DNA of 64,000 nt from Aquilaria yunnanensis (GCA_039654915.1 CM077594.1:110560893-110624892), one strand, 5' to 3'; shown: positions 46,996 to 60,636, counted from the first letter of the stretch. A program made the numbers and translations. The notes: a model not told the origin generated them from the sequence alone.

Positions 46996-47035
46996 CTAGT
47001 ATTTGACCCGTGCGTTGCTGCCCGTTATACATAAA
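46996..47035 (-). mobile_element. Candidate Helitron 3' end (minus strand)
   Basis: On the minus strand the sequence reads a GC-rich imperfect palindrome (CGGGCAGCAACGCACGGG), then a short AT spacer, then CTAG followed by T. This is the hairpin plus CTRR-T layout of Helitron 3' ends. The other end, expected to the right, was not identified. Confidence 0.45.
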
Positions 47036-49199
47036 TTAATTTGTGCAAACCCATAATGAGTGTAAAAAACCAATTTTCCCATCAAGTAATAAAAATTTTA
47101 TAAATTTTGCATCGATTGATAAATTGCAATAATCAAATTGTAATGTTTCAAAGTTTGAGAATATAATAAAAAAATGATGAATAATTTTAGATTGTGCATA
47201 CATGTTAAGGCATACTTTTGGGCCCTAATAAGTGAATAGGTCAGAATGGAAAAAAAAAAACTTAATGATGACAACTTAAATAGGTAAATTGTTAAGATAC
47301 TAAATTTGTTGTCAATTATTTGTAAAAAGAAAATTGTTATCAATTGCTGTATTACTTTAATGGACTAAAAACAGGAAGAAAAACGAAAAGTTTGGAGATA
47401 AAATCAAAACACAGGAACTGGGAGCATGAGCGGAAATAATTGCTATGGGTTCTCATGTCGTTGAACAGAGTCAAACAATGGGCCACGAAAGCGGTAGAAA
47501 AAATAGGCTTAAAATAAGCTAGAAATGACTACAACATTTTCATAGCGATTGCATTTATAAAGAAAAAAGTGTTAAAAAAGTTATAAAGTTAAAATTAAAT
47601 TATGATTAGTTCATTTAAAGAAAATTGAAATGTATGAAAGTTATTGACAATAAATTTAAAAAATAAAAAATATATGACATAATATAAGACTAATGTAAAG
47701 TATATATATAATTTATATTCTAAACGTACATAACATTCTTTTTTTCTTTGTTTGACCTCAACTATATCCTCGTCCCACAAATAGGATGGAACGTTGGAGG
47801 GATCGTATGATATGATTCGAGTACCGTGTTGACCGACTTATTGGGCGAGGCAGGCTCCTGATTCTATATATATGCATATGTATGAGTTTATAACTGGAAA
47901 TTTGGAACCTGGGAGTAGGACCATTGCAAACAATTGGAATATATTAGCTACTCTCATAGGCTGATACCTTCCACATAATTTCTTTTCTTTTTTTTGCTGA
48001 CTTTCTGCTTACTGTCTCCCACTTTCAAATAGAAAGAAGACCGTCGGTCTTGTTATATATATATATATTACATTAACCTAGCTGCCAACCAATATCTCAT
48101 GTCCACATAATAAGTAATCTTTCATTAGGACATTACATATGCACACTATTATTAATCAAATTTTATAGCACATAGGGACAAATTTCAATGGTGTCTGGAG
48201 AGGTTTTTAAAATTAATCCCCATAAGTACTTCTTCTAAAGGGCGGCTTAATTAAATATAAACAACACACAAAGTTTATTCCTGCAATTTAAAGATAGATT
48301 AGGTTTGAAGTCATTTCCATACATGCATTAATTAGCTTTTACTTAGTCATGAAGGTTGTTTCATCTTTGTTTCAAAATTTACAAGTAATCTAAAACTCCT
48401 TGAAGCTAGTAATATTAATGCAATGGTCAAATTTTAAGATCATTTTCTTTTTCTATTATGAAAAATGGATTATTTCCATTTTCTATATTTTTAATTTAAA
48501 TCCAATGTCATCTGAAGCTGATAATCTATTTACATACCATAATATCACTTGAGTACTATTTTTTATAAGGTAACTAATTTTCATAAAAAAAATTTCTTAC
48601 CAGACTAAAAAAATAATAAATAGAAGTACTTACTTTTTACAGAAAAAAATTGAATAAAATATATATATATTTCAAATTTCTTAAAGTGTTGGAGTTTCAA
48701 TAAATATGCAAGTTGGAAATAATTCCTATACATACTTTTAATGCACTAGTAATTATCCAAAACGAAGTGCAACATGCATGTCTCATTTTGTTAATTTATG
48801 AATGCTCATCTACCAGTTAATTTAGTTGGTCTTTTTTAGGGAAATTTGTGCTAGTTCATGTGATATACGTTAAGATTATTGTAACGAAGTCGCACGAACC
48901 CTACAACCGCACATTGCTCTATCTATCTCTCTCTCTATTATTATTATTATTATCATATTTAGAAGCATACATAAACAAGAATGTAAGGAAAAAGAGTGAC
49001 AACATAAATATGAGTTTGAGAAACATGCTGATATGGCACCACAACTACCATGCAGTGATCAAACCCCTCGATAAGATGGTTGGTTTGAGAAACCATACTT
49101 ACCAATATTGGGTTGTTGGATTGACCTCATTGCAGAGTAGGTAGAATTTGTAAGCAATTTGTAAGTATAGTAATATATCTAAGAAAGTGATAGATGACT
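47036..49199. other. No gene seen
   Basis: AT-rich spacer with short AT runs (48054-48069, 48660-48670) and a CT/ATT microsatellite at 48927-48953. No supported ORF. Confidence 0.5.
48927..48953. repeat. (TC)n(ATT)n microsatellite
   Basis: A CT run directly followed by about five ATT units. Confidence 0.9.
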
Positions 49200-50650
49200 A
49201 TTTTTATCTCCCCTAGAAGTGCCACAAGTTTTGCTTCTAAGGCCAAAGAGCACTATTGCCATACTTGGCCATCCTTGAACCTAGGAGTCATCAGACCTCA
49301 TCTATAACTATGCAGCAACTCCGAGGCCTATTGATCTTCATTGTGCACCATCAGCCATAAAGGTCTTAGGATTATGAGGAGGCGGAATGAACTTCTTAAC
49401 ACCCCAAACATGACAGAGGGGGTTTGGAGGATTTGCCATGAATTGAAAGAAGCAATAAAGGTAGTCTTTGGTAACCATGAGTTGATAGAGCATTCCTCCT
49501 AGTAATAATTGATTGAGCATTAAATATCATGTTATTGAAAATGTGATCATTTTGTCTTAGCCAAATGGACCACAAAGTATAGACTAGGAAATTAGACTAA
49601 TCCACTTGCCATTTTTCCTGGATGTGTTAAGATTAAGGGTAGCTACTCCTCAAAAAAATTAAATCCCTGAGTTAATGGATTGACACAAAAAGAACTCTAG
49701 ACCTTGGTTGATCCCAAGCATCCTAAAAAAAGATGTAAAGTTGTCTCATTATTCGCATTGCACCATGAACGAATAGGAGACAGAAGGCCATCATGTCAAG
49801 CTAGATTGTTAGCAATAGGAAAAGCATTCATTAGACATTTCCCCAAAAAGACCTTAAACTTGTGAGGAACGTTGAACCCCCATATTTTCTTCGAAGTCTT
49901 ATGAATTATCAAGTTACAAAGATTAACAATTGTAACATTAGCAGGTTGAATTAATTGAGTAGAATTCTTTATAATTGTCTAAAAGTAACTTTGTTTTGTC
50001 AAGCATTGACTTGAGTTGTGATCTGTCCAAGAAATCAAAGTAGGGCCCTTTCTTGAAGAAGGACAATGAAGCATCATAATTTGATGGACAACTGTGGTAG
50101 GGAACAAGCTTTGAAGAAGTGGGGTGTTCCATCTATTGCAGGTGACATCCACAAGATCAAAAACCCAAGTTGGTTGATGAAGACCTGCAGTAAGAGAAGG
50201 GTGCTAAGTTGATCAGGAGATATGTTAAGAATCCAATTGTCTTCTCAACTCTTTCTTGAGCAACTATTGCCAATAGTCCATAAGTAGTGTTGGGTTAGGA
50301 TGGATCTACTATACAATAAACTAAGCAAGATAAAGGAAGAATTTTTGGGTGCTTTAACTTGCCAAATGTGGGATGATCTATACTTATCCATAAGAACACA
50401 ATATACAAGTTTATTTTTATCCCCTGTGAAAATTCTCCAAAAGGTCTTACCAACAAGGGCCTGATTGAAGAGATGCATATCCTTGATACCTAAACCTCCC
50501 AGCCTTTTTGGAAACATTATAACTTCTTTCTATTTTAAATTGGCACCCTTCATATTGCAAATTCCAGACCATCAAAATCTAACATAGCTTTTGGAAATTG
50601 AATATGATAGGGTGACTGAGACCTTAAAAAGAGACATGATGTAAATTTAC
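49200..50650 (-). pseudogene. L1-type LINE ORF2 C-terminal relic
   Basis: Reading leftward on the minus strand: FPKRLGGLGIKDMHLFNQALVGKTFWRIF (50517 downward), the conserved post-RT motif of plant LINE ORF2. Then KIWGFNVPHKFKVFLGKCL at about 49895-49840, and ILLSPIRSWCNANNETTLHLF-like zf-RVT text. Then comes an RNase H-like stretch in 49200-49560. Stops and frameshifts are frequent. The RT catalytic core is not present. Orientation is opposite to the LINE at 17143 and the text differs, so it is another subfamily. Confidence 0.78.
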
Positions 50651-51510
50651 ATAGATGTGAGAGTAGATTAAATAAGGGTTAGTTTGCTAGCATTGTTCAA
50701 AAGTCTCTACTTCCATGTCTTTAACTGATTCTTAATTTTAGTAGCGAGAAACTAGAAAGGAGCCCCACTTAGACATTTCTTATTTGAAATTGAAGTAGTT
50801 TTGGATGTATGCACAAGCTGACGTCTGTTCTGGTTTGGTGTGCCTTATGCTTTAGAAGCCGTTGACAGTCTGATCAACCAATTTTTGAAAAATATTAGTG
50901 TCCTTGTTGCACTTGGACAGAAAACACCAAATGAAGAAACACAAAGAAAAGAGGTAAGGAATCAAATTCGGTGAATTTATTGGTGGTACACAAGAGTCAG
51001 GGGGTCCACTTAAACGGACTCTCTAAGTTCAACTAATTATCAAGGCCCAAGAAAGAATTCAGCGTTACCGGCTTATAAATTAGCTGAGGGGTCAAACAGA
51101 TCAGAAGATAATAGTATGAGGATCTTTAAGTATGTTAGCCATTTCTGTTTTAACTTTCTTGCGGATTAATCAATTCAAGCACCAACCCAACCGATTTAGC
51201 AAAGGAAGAAAAAAAAAAAAAACAAGCAAGCACCAAGCGAGAGCGGGACCGTTATTTGATTTTTGAACCAAATTTATTTCGTCGGAGAAAAAATTTATAG
51301 GAAGAAAACGAATGAATCAATTTGGAAACTTAAGAAGCATGGAGTATCTTCTTCTCTTCGCAGGTCATTTCAACACGTTGTCAGATCCATTTCTAAGATC
51401 AGATCAATGAGCTTTCAAGTTTGGAGTTAAGTTAGGGTTTGATAGGGTAATTCAATGCTGGTGCTGCTGGTCTCTCGCAAGGCTTCGTGATTCGAGTTCA
51501 CTGTCGGTCA
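50651..51510. other. Spacer and AUG5 promoter/5' UTR
   Basis: 50651-50900 is probably more decayed LINE text. The 5' UTR of the augmin gene likely begins somewhere in 51250-51400; no clear TATA box was seen. An A run lies at about 51210. Confidence 0.45.
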
Positions 51511-54500
51511 ATGGCGAGCTCGTCCAGCACCGCAGCGCAGCCGGAGGCCATTCTGGAGTGGCTTCAGAAGGAGATGGGCTACAGGGCTCTTGGCTCTTAC
51601 AGTTCCTCAACCAAGGCCGTACAGCTGCCATCCGTTGATTCGATTCGGAAGATCTATCGGGGCAATATGATTCCTGTCTGGAACTTTTTGATAACTCGGG
51701 TCAAATCGGAGAAGACGGTGGAGAGTATAAGGAAGAACATTACGGTTCACGGCGGAGGAGACGTCGAGGGTCCGGTGACGTCGGGGAAAACGGAGGGAAG
51801 GGGTAAAGGGAGGAGGAAGGAGAAGGGAGGTGACGTGGTTGGCTCGGCGGAGGCCAGGGAGGCGGCACTGCGGGAGAGGGAGGCTGCAGCGAAGGAGGTG
51901 GAGAGGTTGAGGAGCATCTTGAGGAGGCAGAGGAAGGATATAAAGGCGAGAATGATGGAGATATCAAGGGAGGAAGCTGAGCGCAAGAGGATGCTGGATG
52001 AGCGGGCCAATTACAGGTTTCTTGTTCTTTGGATTAATAATTACGATGCAAAGTGTGGTTCTTGTTTTTCTGCAAACTAATAATTGAAGTATCATGTTGC
52101 TTCATTGTAAGTATGTAGCGGCTTAAGGTTTGTTACAATCTCAGGCAAATTTCTGAAGCATGCATATTCTGGATTTGTTTAATGGTTCTTTATAAGCTTA
52201 ATTTCTGCAAAGTTCATTGTGGTTATCTTGCTCGAGAACTACTTTCCTTGAGTTCTCCAATGGGTATTGATTCTATTCATTAAAATTTGGTGTTAAAGCT
52301 ACAGATAGTTAGAACCAAACTGTTAAGTAAACTGAATGCTAATATTTGGCAATTCCTCATCAAATATTAGTTGACAGTGTCATATATGGATCACATAATC
52401 TGTAATTTTGAACTATAGGCACAAGCAGGTGATGTTAGAAGCATATGATGAGCAGTGTGATGAAGCTGCAAAGATATTTGCAGAGTATCACAAGCGACTT
52501 AATCAGTATGTCAAACAAGCAAGGGACGCCCAGAGGTCAAGCTTCGACACATCTGCCGAGCAGGTTAACAGCTTTGGTGCTGGCAATGATAAGGAAGCTG
52601 TATATTCAACTGTTAAGGGCTCAAAATCTGCTGATGACATCATTCTTGTTGAAACGATGCGGGAAAGAAATATTCGTAAGGCATGTGAATTTCTTTCAGA
52701 GCAAGTAATAAGGAAAATACTTGATTCTTTTCCAGCTTATGAAGGAAGTGGTATCCATTCAAGTCCTCAAACCGAAGCTGCCAAGATAGGCTTTGAATTT
52801 GATGGGGAGATTCCTGATGAGATCAGAACAATTATTTTGAATTGCCTCAAAAGCCCTCCTCGTTTGCTGCATGCAATTACCTCCTATACATTGTGCCTGA
52901 AAACCTTGATTTCTAGAGAAATAGAGCAAGTTGATGTCAGAGCTGATGCTGAAACCTTAAGGTACATTACTATTGGTTGTTTTATCCCATCTCTGCTCTA
53001 TTGAACTTTCTCTGTGGAAATCAACGAAAATTATTTAGTAATTGTCTGCTTGATTTTCTTCACTGGAATGCTGTTCTCGGTTCTTCTGATATTTTTGAAT
53101 TTCCTTTGTTTCTATGATCAGCGTATACATGATATTACAGTTTCAATTTATGTTTTAGTAATATATGTACTCTGTTTATAGATTAGAGGAATGCTTATAT
53201 TTTTTATATTATGCATTTCTCTTCAACTTGTTTCAAGTACTGATTATCTGCACGAAGCATGTGCTTTCCTCTTCCTTCCTTCCTTCCTTCATTGCGTTCT
53301 TTCTTTCAGGTTAGGGTTTAGGGGGGTTGGGGGGATAGGGGTTTGGGACCCGCTATTGTGGCATTATTTGTGGTTCTGTCATATACTTCCATTATTCATG
53401 CACATATGCTTTTTATGTTTCACTCCTAAGGAGATGTTAGTCTTGGCCATGGTAGTTTCTTTTGATTGAAGATGTTGCTCAGGGCTCACCTAGTCTCAAC
53501 TCTATTTTTCTGGTGATGTTATTAGGTACAAGTATGAGAACAACACTGTGATGGATGTTTCTTCACCAGATGTGAGCTCACCTTTAAACTATCAACTCCA
53601 TGGTAATGGAAAGATTGGAGGTAGTGTGCCCTCTCAGGGAACACAAAACCAACTTCTTGAGAGACAGGTTTTAATTCTTTTAATAATGTTTCATTTTTCA
53701 TTAATTAAGTTCACCTTCTACATTGCCCTGTATATGGCTATTCCGTTGCTGCTTCTTGAAGGGGATGAGTGGAAGTGAGATTTATTTAAGATGAATGATT
53801 ATTGGTTAATTGGGTTGTCTTGAATGGTGCTGCTTTTGTTTTGAATTGAAGTGCTTGTTTCCAGTTTCTCAGTTAATTATTTGTGTTCTTATCTATTCAT
53901 CCAGAAAGCACATGTTCAACAATTTTTAGCTACTGAAGATGCACTCAACAAGGCAGCAGAAGCTAGGGACTTTTCTCAAAAGCTTATAAAACGCTTGCAT
54001 GGAAACAGAGATGCAGTGTCTTCAAATTCGCTCACTGGAGGAACAACACAGAGTGTGGGCAGCCTAAGGCAGTTTGAGGCATGTGCTTCTAAATCTCATT
54101 GAAATTGTTCTACAGTCTGATGTCCACTTGGCTTTCCTGTTGTTTTGTGCTTGACATGTTTAACTTTGCTTAGCAATACATGTAGGTTATTTTTCATACC
54201 ATTTTTAAATTTGAATTTTTCAATTGTCTTATTTTTTTTTCAATCTCTAAGTGTAATGGCAATGATGATGTTTTTACTTGCTGTTTGATTGTAATCGCAG
54301 TAGATTAATTTTGTTTTAGATGAATTGGATTTCTTCCATGGTAGAGTTTATATGGTTTTCTCAAAGCAAATTAGGCATCTCTGCACAGTTTCTCGATGCT
54401 TCCTCTTGCATACAATAACTTGTCAAGTTTCTTCCTGGTTGTTTCTATTTTTGGTATATAATAAAGCTTCTTTCTGTAAATTAGTTTGAGATGTGACTGC

Positions 54501-57500
54501 AAGTAGAAACATGGTTGGCTTTGCTGCAGTTAGAGGTCTGGGCAAAGGAGAGAGAAGCAGCTGGATTAAAAGCAAGCTTCAATACCTTGATGTCTGAAGT
54601 GGAACGCTTAAAGAAGTTGTGTGCAGAGAGGAAAGAAGCTGAAGATCAGTTAAAAAAGAAATGGAAGAAGATTGAGGAGTTCGATTTTCGCAGATCTGAG
54701 CTTGAAGCCATTTATACTGCACTACTCAAGGCTAATATGGTAATATGTTCACTCTTCCATGCTCTTGTAGTTGCAGCATTGCAGCATCAACATTGATAGT
54801 GGTGGCATAACTGTTCTTTCAAAATTTTCACCTCCTAGGCAGTTTTTCTTTCATGACTTCCTTTACTGTTTCCTGGGCTAGTTTTTTCTTTTAGAATAAA
54901 ATTTGAATTCTGAATTTTTAGATTATTTTCAGTGGGGATGGATCAAACAGTAGAGTATCCATTGAATATAAAGCTTTAGTTTCTGTCTTGTAGAGTTCAT
55001 TTTCTGTCTTTATGTTTCTCCTGAAGAGGTTGTCCAGATTATCAGAACATAAGAAATTAGAAGAAAAATAGTGATTAAGGAATATGAATTGTTGTTAAAA
55101 GTCTTTGAAGCAGTTTGGAATATAATCTACCATGAAAATGTATACTCAAATTGAACTGATTAAGAGGAAAATTTGGGTTGAAAGGACAGAATGTGAATGC
55201 TCTTCCTGATGTCTTTGGATATATTTAGTTTATTTAGTTGTTGTGCACTCCTGTGTAGATGGATGTTAAGGTTGTTTATGTGATCCACGTGTTGCATCAA
55301 TGGTTCAAGTACTAAAAGTTACTGTGTGTGTGTGTGTATTCTTTTATTGATGCTGATGCCTAGAAATGCTAGAAAATTGTTTTCTTCAACACCTGCTGAT
55401 TTCTGATTAAAGTGCTAAATGATCATAGTTCTGGGTTCATTTCTAAGTAGGATGCAGCTGCATTCTGGAATCAGCAGCCATTAGCTGCAAGGGAGTATGC
55501 TTCTAGCACCATTATTCCGGCTTGCAATGTTGTTGCTGACATATCAAACAGTGCAAAAGATCTTACTGACCAGGAAGTCTCTGCATTTTATCGAAGCCCT
55601 GATAATAGCCTCTATATGCTTCCTGCAACGCCACAGGTATAACAGAGTATAATGGTCCTTATAATTATGAAAAAGAGCAAAGTGGTTGAAGTTTTTATCT
55701 CCTTGAGTCAGAGTGGTGAATTACGTATTTGCTGCTTTCATGTTAATGTTTGTTAATGGGCATGGTAATTTAAAATTTGGAGTTTTGAGGTGTGGTTGCA
55801 TAATACCATGTCAGTTTTGAAGTACAGGCAACTTGGATTTATTCAGTTTTATTCAATTGCACATTTGTTGCATGGCTTGATGAATTTATTTGATGCTTCT
55901 GCTACAGGCACTTCTAGAGGCCATGGGTTCGAGAGAATCTAACGGACCTGAAGCTGTTGCAACAGCCGAGAAGAATGCTGCTCTCTTGACTGCAAGAGCT
56001 GGTGCCAGGGATCCATCAGCAATTCCATCTATTTGCCGTGTGTCTGCTGCCCTTCAATACCCTGCTGGTTGTCTCCCCCCCCCCCCCCCCCCCCCCCCCC
56101 CCTCTCTCATTTGAGCAGCATCACTAATCAGATGAATGTGTTGCACTATTAAGCTAGCTTTTTGTGTTTTATATTGTGTGATGATTGACTTCCTTAGGTT
56201 GGTTATGCATCTTATTAATTTTATGTTTGATTTGAGGTCTTATTTGACCAACTTCTAAGTACACAATCAAACCTGTCCCAAAATGTTAGTTGCTTTTCCT
56301 TTTTTTTTTTTTTGTGTCCCAAAATGTTTGTCACTTTTCTTTAACTATTCATATCTTTACAAGTATGCCCTTCCCATTATGTAAAACTTATCAATGTTCA
56401 TTGTTGTGAAATTAATTATATTTAGTTAGGTGTGACATTGGATAAACATATCTAGTATGCTTATGTTACACAACATCAATAAAATTTACGAAAAAGGTCC
56501 AAAAGTGTTAAACATTTTGGGACAGAGGGAGTACTTCTTTTAAAGATTTTCTAATGCAATAGCAATCGGATGCTTAGCATGTTGTCCCATGAACTCTTTT
56601 CATTTTGAATTCCTTGTGATTTACACCAATTAGTCTTTACTGGTAGTAATAATTGTTGTGGAACACTTTTTTCATTATAAAAAAGGTGATAGGTTATGCG
56701 AGCCATGTGTATGAGTAAAGGCAACTGTTTATATCTGTAAAAGCCCATTGTCCTCTCTGTGACTTAATATATCATCTTGCAAGGAAGTCCAGACTGAATT
56801 TATCATTATTTAGGTAATGGTATGATAGAGTCAACCATCTCGAAGAAAAAAATAGTAGACGCAGATGTTAATATGAAGAATATTTATTTTATTCAGGATA
56901 GTGCAGAATTTGAATTATGTTAAAACCTGCAATTATCTGTTCATTTGTTCTTTTTCCTGAAGATGGTTGTTTGTTGGCTGTCATTTACTACATTATCAGG
57001 TTTTGAAGGCTCAGATGCTAGTTTGGCATCGGTTCTAGAGTCTCTGGAGTTCTGTTTAAAACTTCGTGGTTCTGAGGCCTGTGTATTGGAGGAGTTGGCT
57101 AGGGCAATCAATTTGGTCCATAAACGTCAGGATCTAGTTGAAAGTGGCCATGCACTATTGAACCATGCCTACCATGCTCAGCAAGAATATTCTAGGTAAT
57201 TGTTTCCTTTATTTGATTACAGGTTTATTTTTACAGAATTGTTATCCAAAAATAGTCTACCGGCAAATAATAAGATATGTGATTTAGGTTCAGTGTGGAA
57301 ATTTATCAGTTCTTTCAATTGATTCTGAATTTAACAGTATGGCAGCGTTTTCTGGAAAAGACTCTGAAGAGAAAATAGTGGTTTGGACAAAAGGCTAAAA
57401 AACAAAGATGGATCCCTCTCTTTGTAGGAAGAACTACTTTTATGTTGGGGGGGGGGGGGGGGGGGGGGGGAGAAGCTATTTGTTTGCCTGATGTTTTTTT

Positions 57501-58103
57501 CTGGCATGATGTAGGCTGACTAACTATTGTTTGGATCTGGCCGCTGAGCAAGAAAAAGTTGTAAGAGAGAACTGGTTACCTGAGCTAAAAACTGCGGTTT
57601 CGAATGCTCAGAGGTGCTTGGAAGAGTGCAAATATGTGAGGGGCCTGGTAAGTAATTGCTTATTTATTTTTTTCGTGATACATTTCTTCTGTACCTTTTT
57701 CCATATGTTATTTACTGTTAGTGGGTTTTTAGATTTTATTATGTCTGATGCTAGTTTAGAGGCACGTAGAAGCTTAACTCATTGAAGCTTTGATCCACTC
57801 TGTCATCTCTTTTTGTTTTATACTAAAGATTATATTGACCACTGGTGTATAGTTCACTGTTCTAAGACCTCATAAACTGCCCTTCACTGTATAAATTTCT
57901 CTATCTGTTTTGGCAATGTTCAACTCCTTCATGTTTCTATGTAAGGATAAACCAAATACTTTGCTGTACCACAGCTTGATGAGTGGTGGGAGCAGCCAGC
58001 ATCAACCTTGGTAGACTGGGTGACGGTTGATGGGCAGAATGTTGCTGCTTGGCACAACCATGTCAAACAACTTCTTGCATTGTACGACCAGGAGGGTTTG
58101 TAG
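51511..58103 (+). CDS. AUG5: AUGMIN subunit 5 (HAUS5-like)
   Basis: AUG5 is one of eight subunits of augmin, which recruits gamma-tubulin to spindle and phragmoplast microtubules for branching nucleation; HAUS5 belongs to the tetramer with HAUS1, 3 and 4. Ten coding exons: 51511-52016, 52419-52961, 53526-53667, 53905-54078, 54530-54739, 55451-55636, 55908-56067, 57000-57195, 57515-57647 and 57975-58103. The frame is continuous for 792 residues, near the length of Arabidopsis AUG5. Landmarks: [44 protein letters not shown], a long Glu/Arg coiled coil ([20 protein letters not shown]), [53 protein letters not shown] and [21 protein letters not shown] chose the ATG at 51511 because it gives the family N-terminus directly before PEAILEWLQ. 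Intron 4 uses a GC donor. Introns 7 and 8 carry long C and G tracts. Confidence 0.96.
54079..54529 (+). other. Non-canonical GC-AG intron (AUG5 intron 4)
   Basis: Exon 4 must end CAGTTTGAG at 54078 to join LRQFE to LEVWAKER in frame, as in the family. The next bases are GCATGT, so the donor is GC. The acceptor is TTTGCTGCAG at 54520-54529. No GT near 54078 keeps both frame and family sequence. Confidence 0.82.
56075..56102. repeat. Poly(C) tract, 28 nt
   Basis: Lies 8 nt inside AUG5 intron 7, directly after the donor G-GTTGTCTC. Confidence 0.95.
56262..56531. mobile_element. Stowaway-like MITE in AUG5 intron 7
   Basis: The right end GTCCC-type inverted repeat TTTTGGGACAGAGGGAG sits before TA (56532-56533). 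The left side has CCTGTCCCAAAATGTTAG after TA at about 56260, with a slightly altered tip. A T run lies at about 56300. Confidence 0.78.
57447..57470. repeat. Poly(G) tract, 24 nt
   Basis: In AUG5 intron 8, about 45 nt upstream of the acceptor at 57511-57514. Confidence 0.95.
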
Positions 58104-60564
58104 ATGGACACTTGCCATGTTTGGTGGGATCATCAAAGATTCTCACCAAAGAAATCCTTTCTGAATGCCATTAGGAAAGAGACCACAAGTTTTCAAATGC
58201 AGGATCGAACGTCATAGAATTTGAGGTACCATGGGACCATTGTGTTTTCTTTTCACTACCATTCTCTATCGATTCTGTGCAACTTAAGGATGCCTTCTGA
58301 AAAAACAAGAAGTTACTGATCCGTTCTTGTGGAGTTGACCCCATTTTTTGCTGTTGGATCTGTTTGGGAACAGCATGATTAGCATTTTAGAAAAGCTATC
58401 CAAAATTCTAAATGTTAGTCATAAAAGCTATTTTCAAACAGGCCGTTACCTGATTCATTTCTGATGGAGATAGCAATCAGCAGCCTGATAATTACTTGTA
58501 AAGTTATACTTCAATGTTTTTCTATCTCTTCTTCAATTTCGTGTTTGTCGTCAGAACTTAAAAGCTGGCTAAATCTTTTGTTGAAGACGATGACAATCAC
58601 TCCTGTTTTTTCTGACATCAGACGATATTTCATTATTAATTTCATCTTTCAACGCCCCTTAACAATTTGTACTATTGCACAGTTGGAATATTCGTCGATC
58701 CTCTGGGTAATAAATGAAGTATTAGGAAATGAAATGAAATGAAAGCCTATTCAATCGCTTCTTTCCACGCTTACATGTTTTTAACGTTGTGATTATTTTC
58801 ATGCGAATTGTGTGTAACTTAACAAGTCCCAATGGCATGACTACAGAATTGCTGGTTTTTTAGCAAGACAAAAGGTGTATTCTCTGTGCAATATTAGAGT
58901 TATACTTTACATGGCACGGCAAAGATGCACAACAAGTTTATAAAATCTTATTGCAGTTGCAAAACAAAGTGAATTTGTCCGACTTTTTCCTGCATGGTCA
59001 TGAACGATGTAAGGAATTTAAAAAGAGTGGTGTTGTATAGGTACAATTTTATAGAAATAACTTAAAACTTATGTTGGGTTCAAACCTAAGTTGGTCTAAC
59101 CTACACATAATTCTATATCAATGCGTGTCTTTCAGACCTTTGTAATGCAAAAGTATTTGTAGGTTTAGCAATACTCTTTCTGAGTTCTGGTGCAAAGTTG
59201 TTATTAGATCCGGCACTTCTTTTGACTTGAAAGTTCAATAATTTGATAACAGGGAATATATGATTTTGTGGGAAGTAGGACTTGCCTTTGCATGGCAGGC
59301 AAGCCATCTACTTCTTCCTCCGTGATTAGTGGTAATCATCATCGATCTTGCTATGTTTCAGGTTTGTATCATCCGTATGGACATCTCAAAGATTAAATCA
59401 AACTTGAAAGTATTCCGAACGAATATGTCCTTGTTACTAACATCATGTTGTTTTCTCATTAAAGTTCATAATGTAAAAAATACAGCCTGAACTATTAGCC
59501 TCAAGTTGTGCCATAAGATAACATTCTCATTACTTCAACAATTCTACATCGCTTTCCCAGTCCAATGTATGTAGGGTAGGGCACGATATGCGGTTGGACT
59601 TGTCCGTGAAGAGCACCCATGAGATGTTCCATGTTCTTTTAACAGTTAACACCCGTGAATGAAAACGATGGGACTTTTGTATTCGAATTCGACAAACCCA
59701 TCGCTTTTAGGCCTTCTCCTCTCGACCATTACATTCATATCTACAATCACTTCCACACTTCGATTCTCCTGCCTATCTTTTCTTTTCTCTTAGAAGTTGA
59801 TAACATAGTTCATATGTCAAACAGAAGCAAAAGACAAAAACCGAGATTATGCCCATCTTATGATGATAATGTTTTATACTACACAAATCAATTATGTTAT
59901 GTAGTTAGATGCCAAATTCGACCTAATAATTGATTATGATCAAACATTTTTTTTTTTAATTTTTATATTCAAACCAAAATAGCAGAAAAGAAAAAGATCA
60001 AGATGTCATATGACTGAGGTAAGATGGTATTGACCAAGTCAAGTGACAGGAAAAGAAAGTGAATCACATTTTGCCATTTCATGCATCAGCCATGTGAAGT
60101 TTGATGCGTTCAAATCCTGCTAGTTTCAATCTCTATGAAATGACTTTTGAGTACTTTACTCTGGCTCTTCGGATTTTCTTTCTTTCTTTTTAGTTCCCTT
60201 ATAGTGCTACAATCATTCACATTTCACTTAACATCCAGCAAGCCAGGTGTACTTCAATTACCATCATTTTTTACAGCATCTAGGAAACAGCACTAGCTTC
60301 AGCACGACATTACAGCATAATGTTCTACTTGCTCCAGTAGAGCTTTTGTCAGCCATCTGCTTTTAAAAAATTTTATGTTCTTCTTGCCTGTCAAATCTCC
60401 ATATTTACCTCTCATTCAGAGCTGCTGTCTTAGTGGTGACAAACAAAACCGTTAACATCAACATAAAAGGCCCGTGTGTGGGTCAGCCAGCATACAAGTC
60501 TTCGACGGGCGCATTGTTCTGCCTCAGAGATTTTACCTAGAAGAAGGAACTTTTCCCAGAACCT
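58104..60564. other. AUG5 3' flank and upstream region of the proline-rich gene
   Basis: 58104 to about 58740 is likely 3' UTR and flank (AATGAAATGAAATG near 58726). 58741-60564 shows no supported ORF, TIR element or RNA gene. Confidence 0.5.
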
Positions 60565-60573
60565 GTATATATA
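60565..60573 (+). promoter_or_regulatory. TATA box of the Ole e 1-like gene
   Basis: TATATATAG, 64 nt before the ATG at 60637. This puts the transcription start near 60597, with a short leader. Confidence 0.75.
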
Positions 60574-60636
60574 GAAGTGCAGGATTCTCCTTCAGCATAA
60601 GACTCTTCCTCTTATCAACGAAGTTCATCGCAAAGG

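Noticed and set aside
51487..51510. An earlier start of AUG5
   Set aside because: The codon there is GTG, and the ATG at 51511 gives the family N-terminus.
58464..58742. 92-codon open frame after AUG5
   Set aside because: Falls in the probable 3' flank, no recognised domain.
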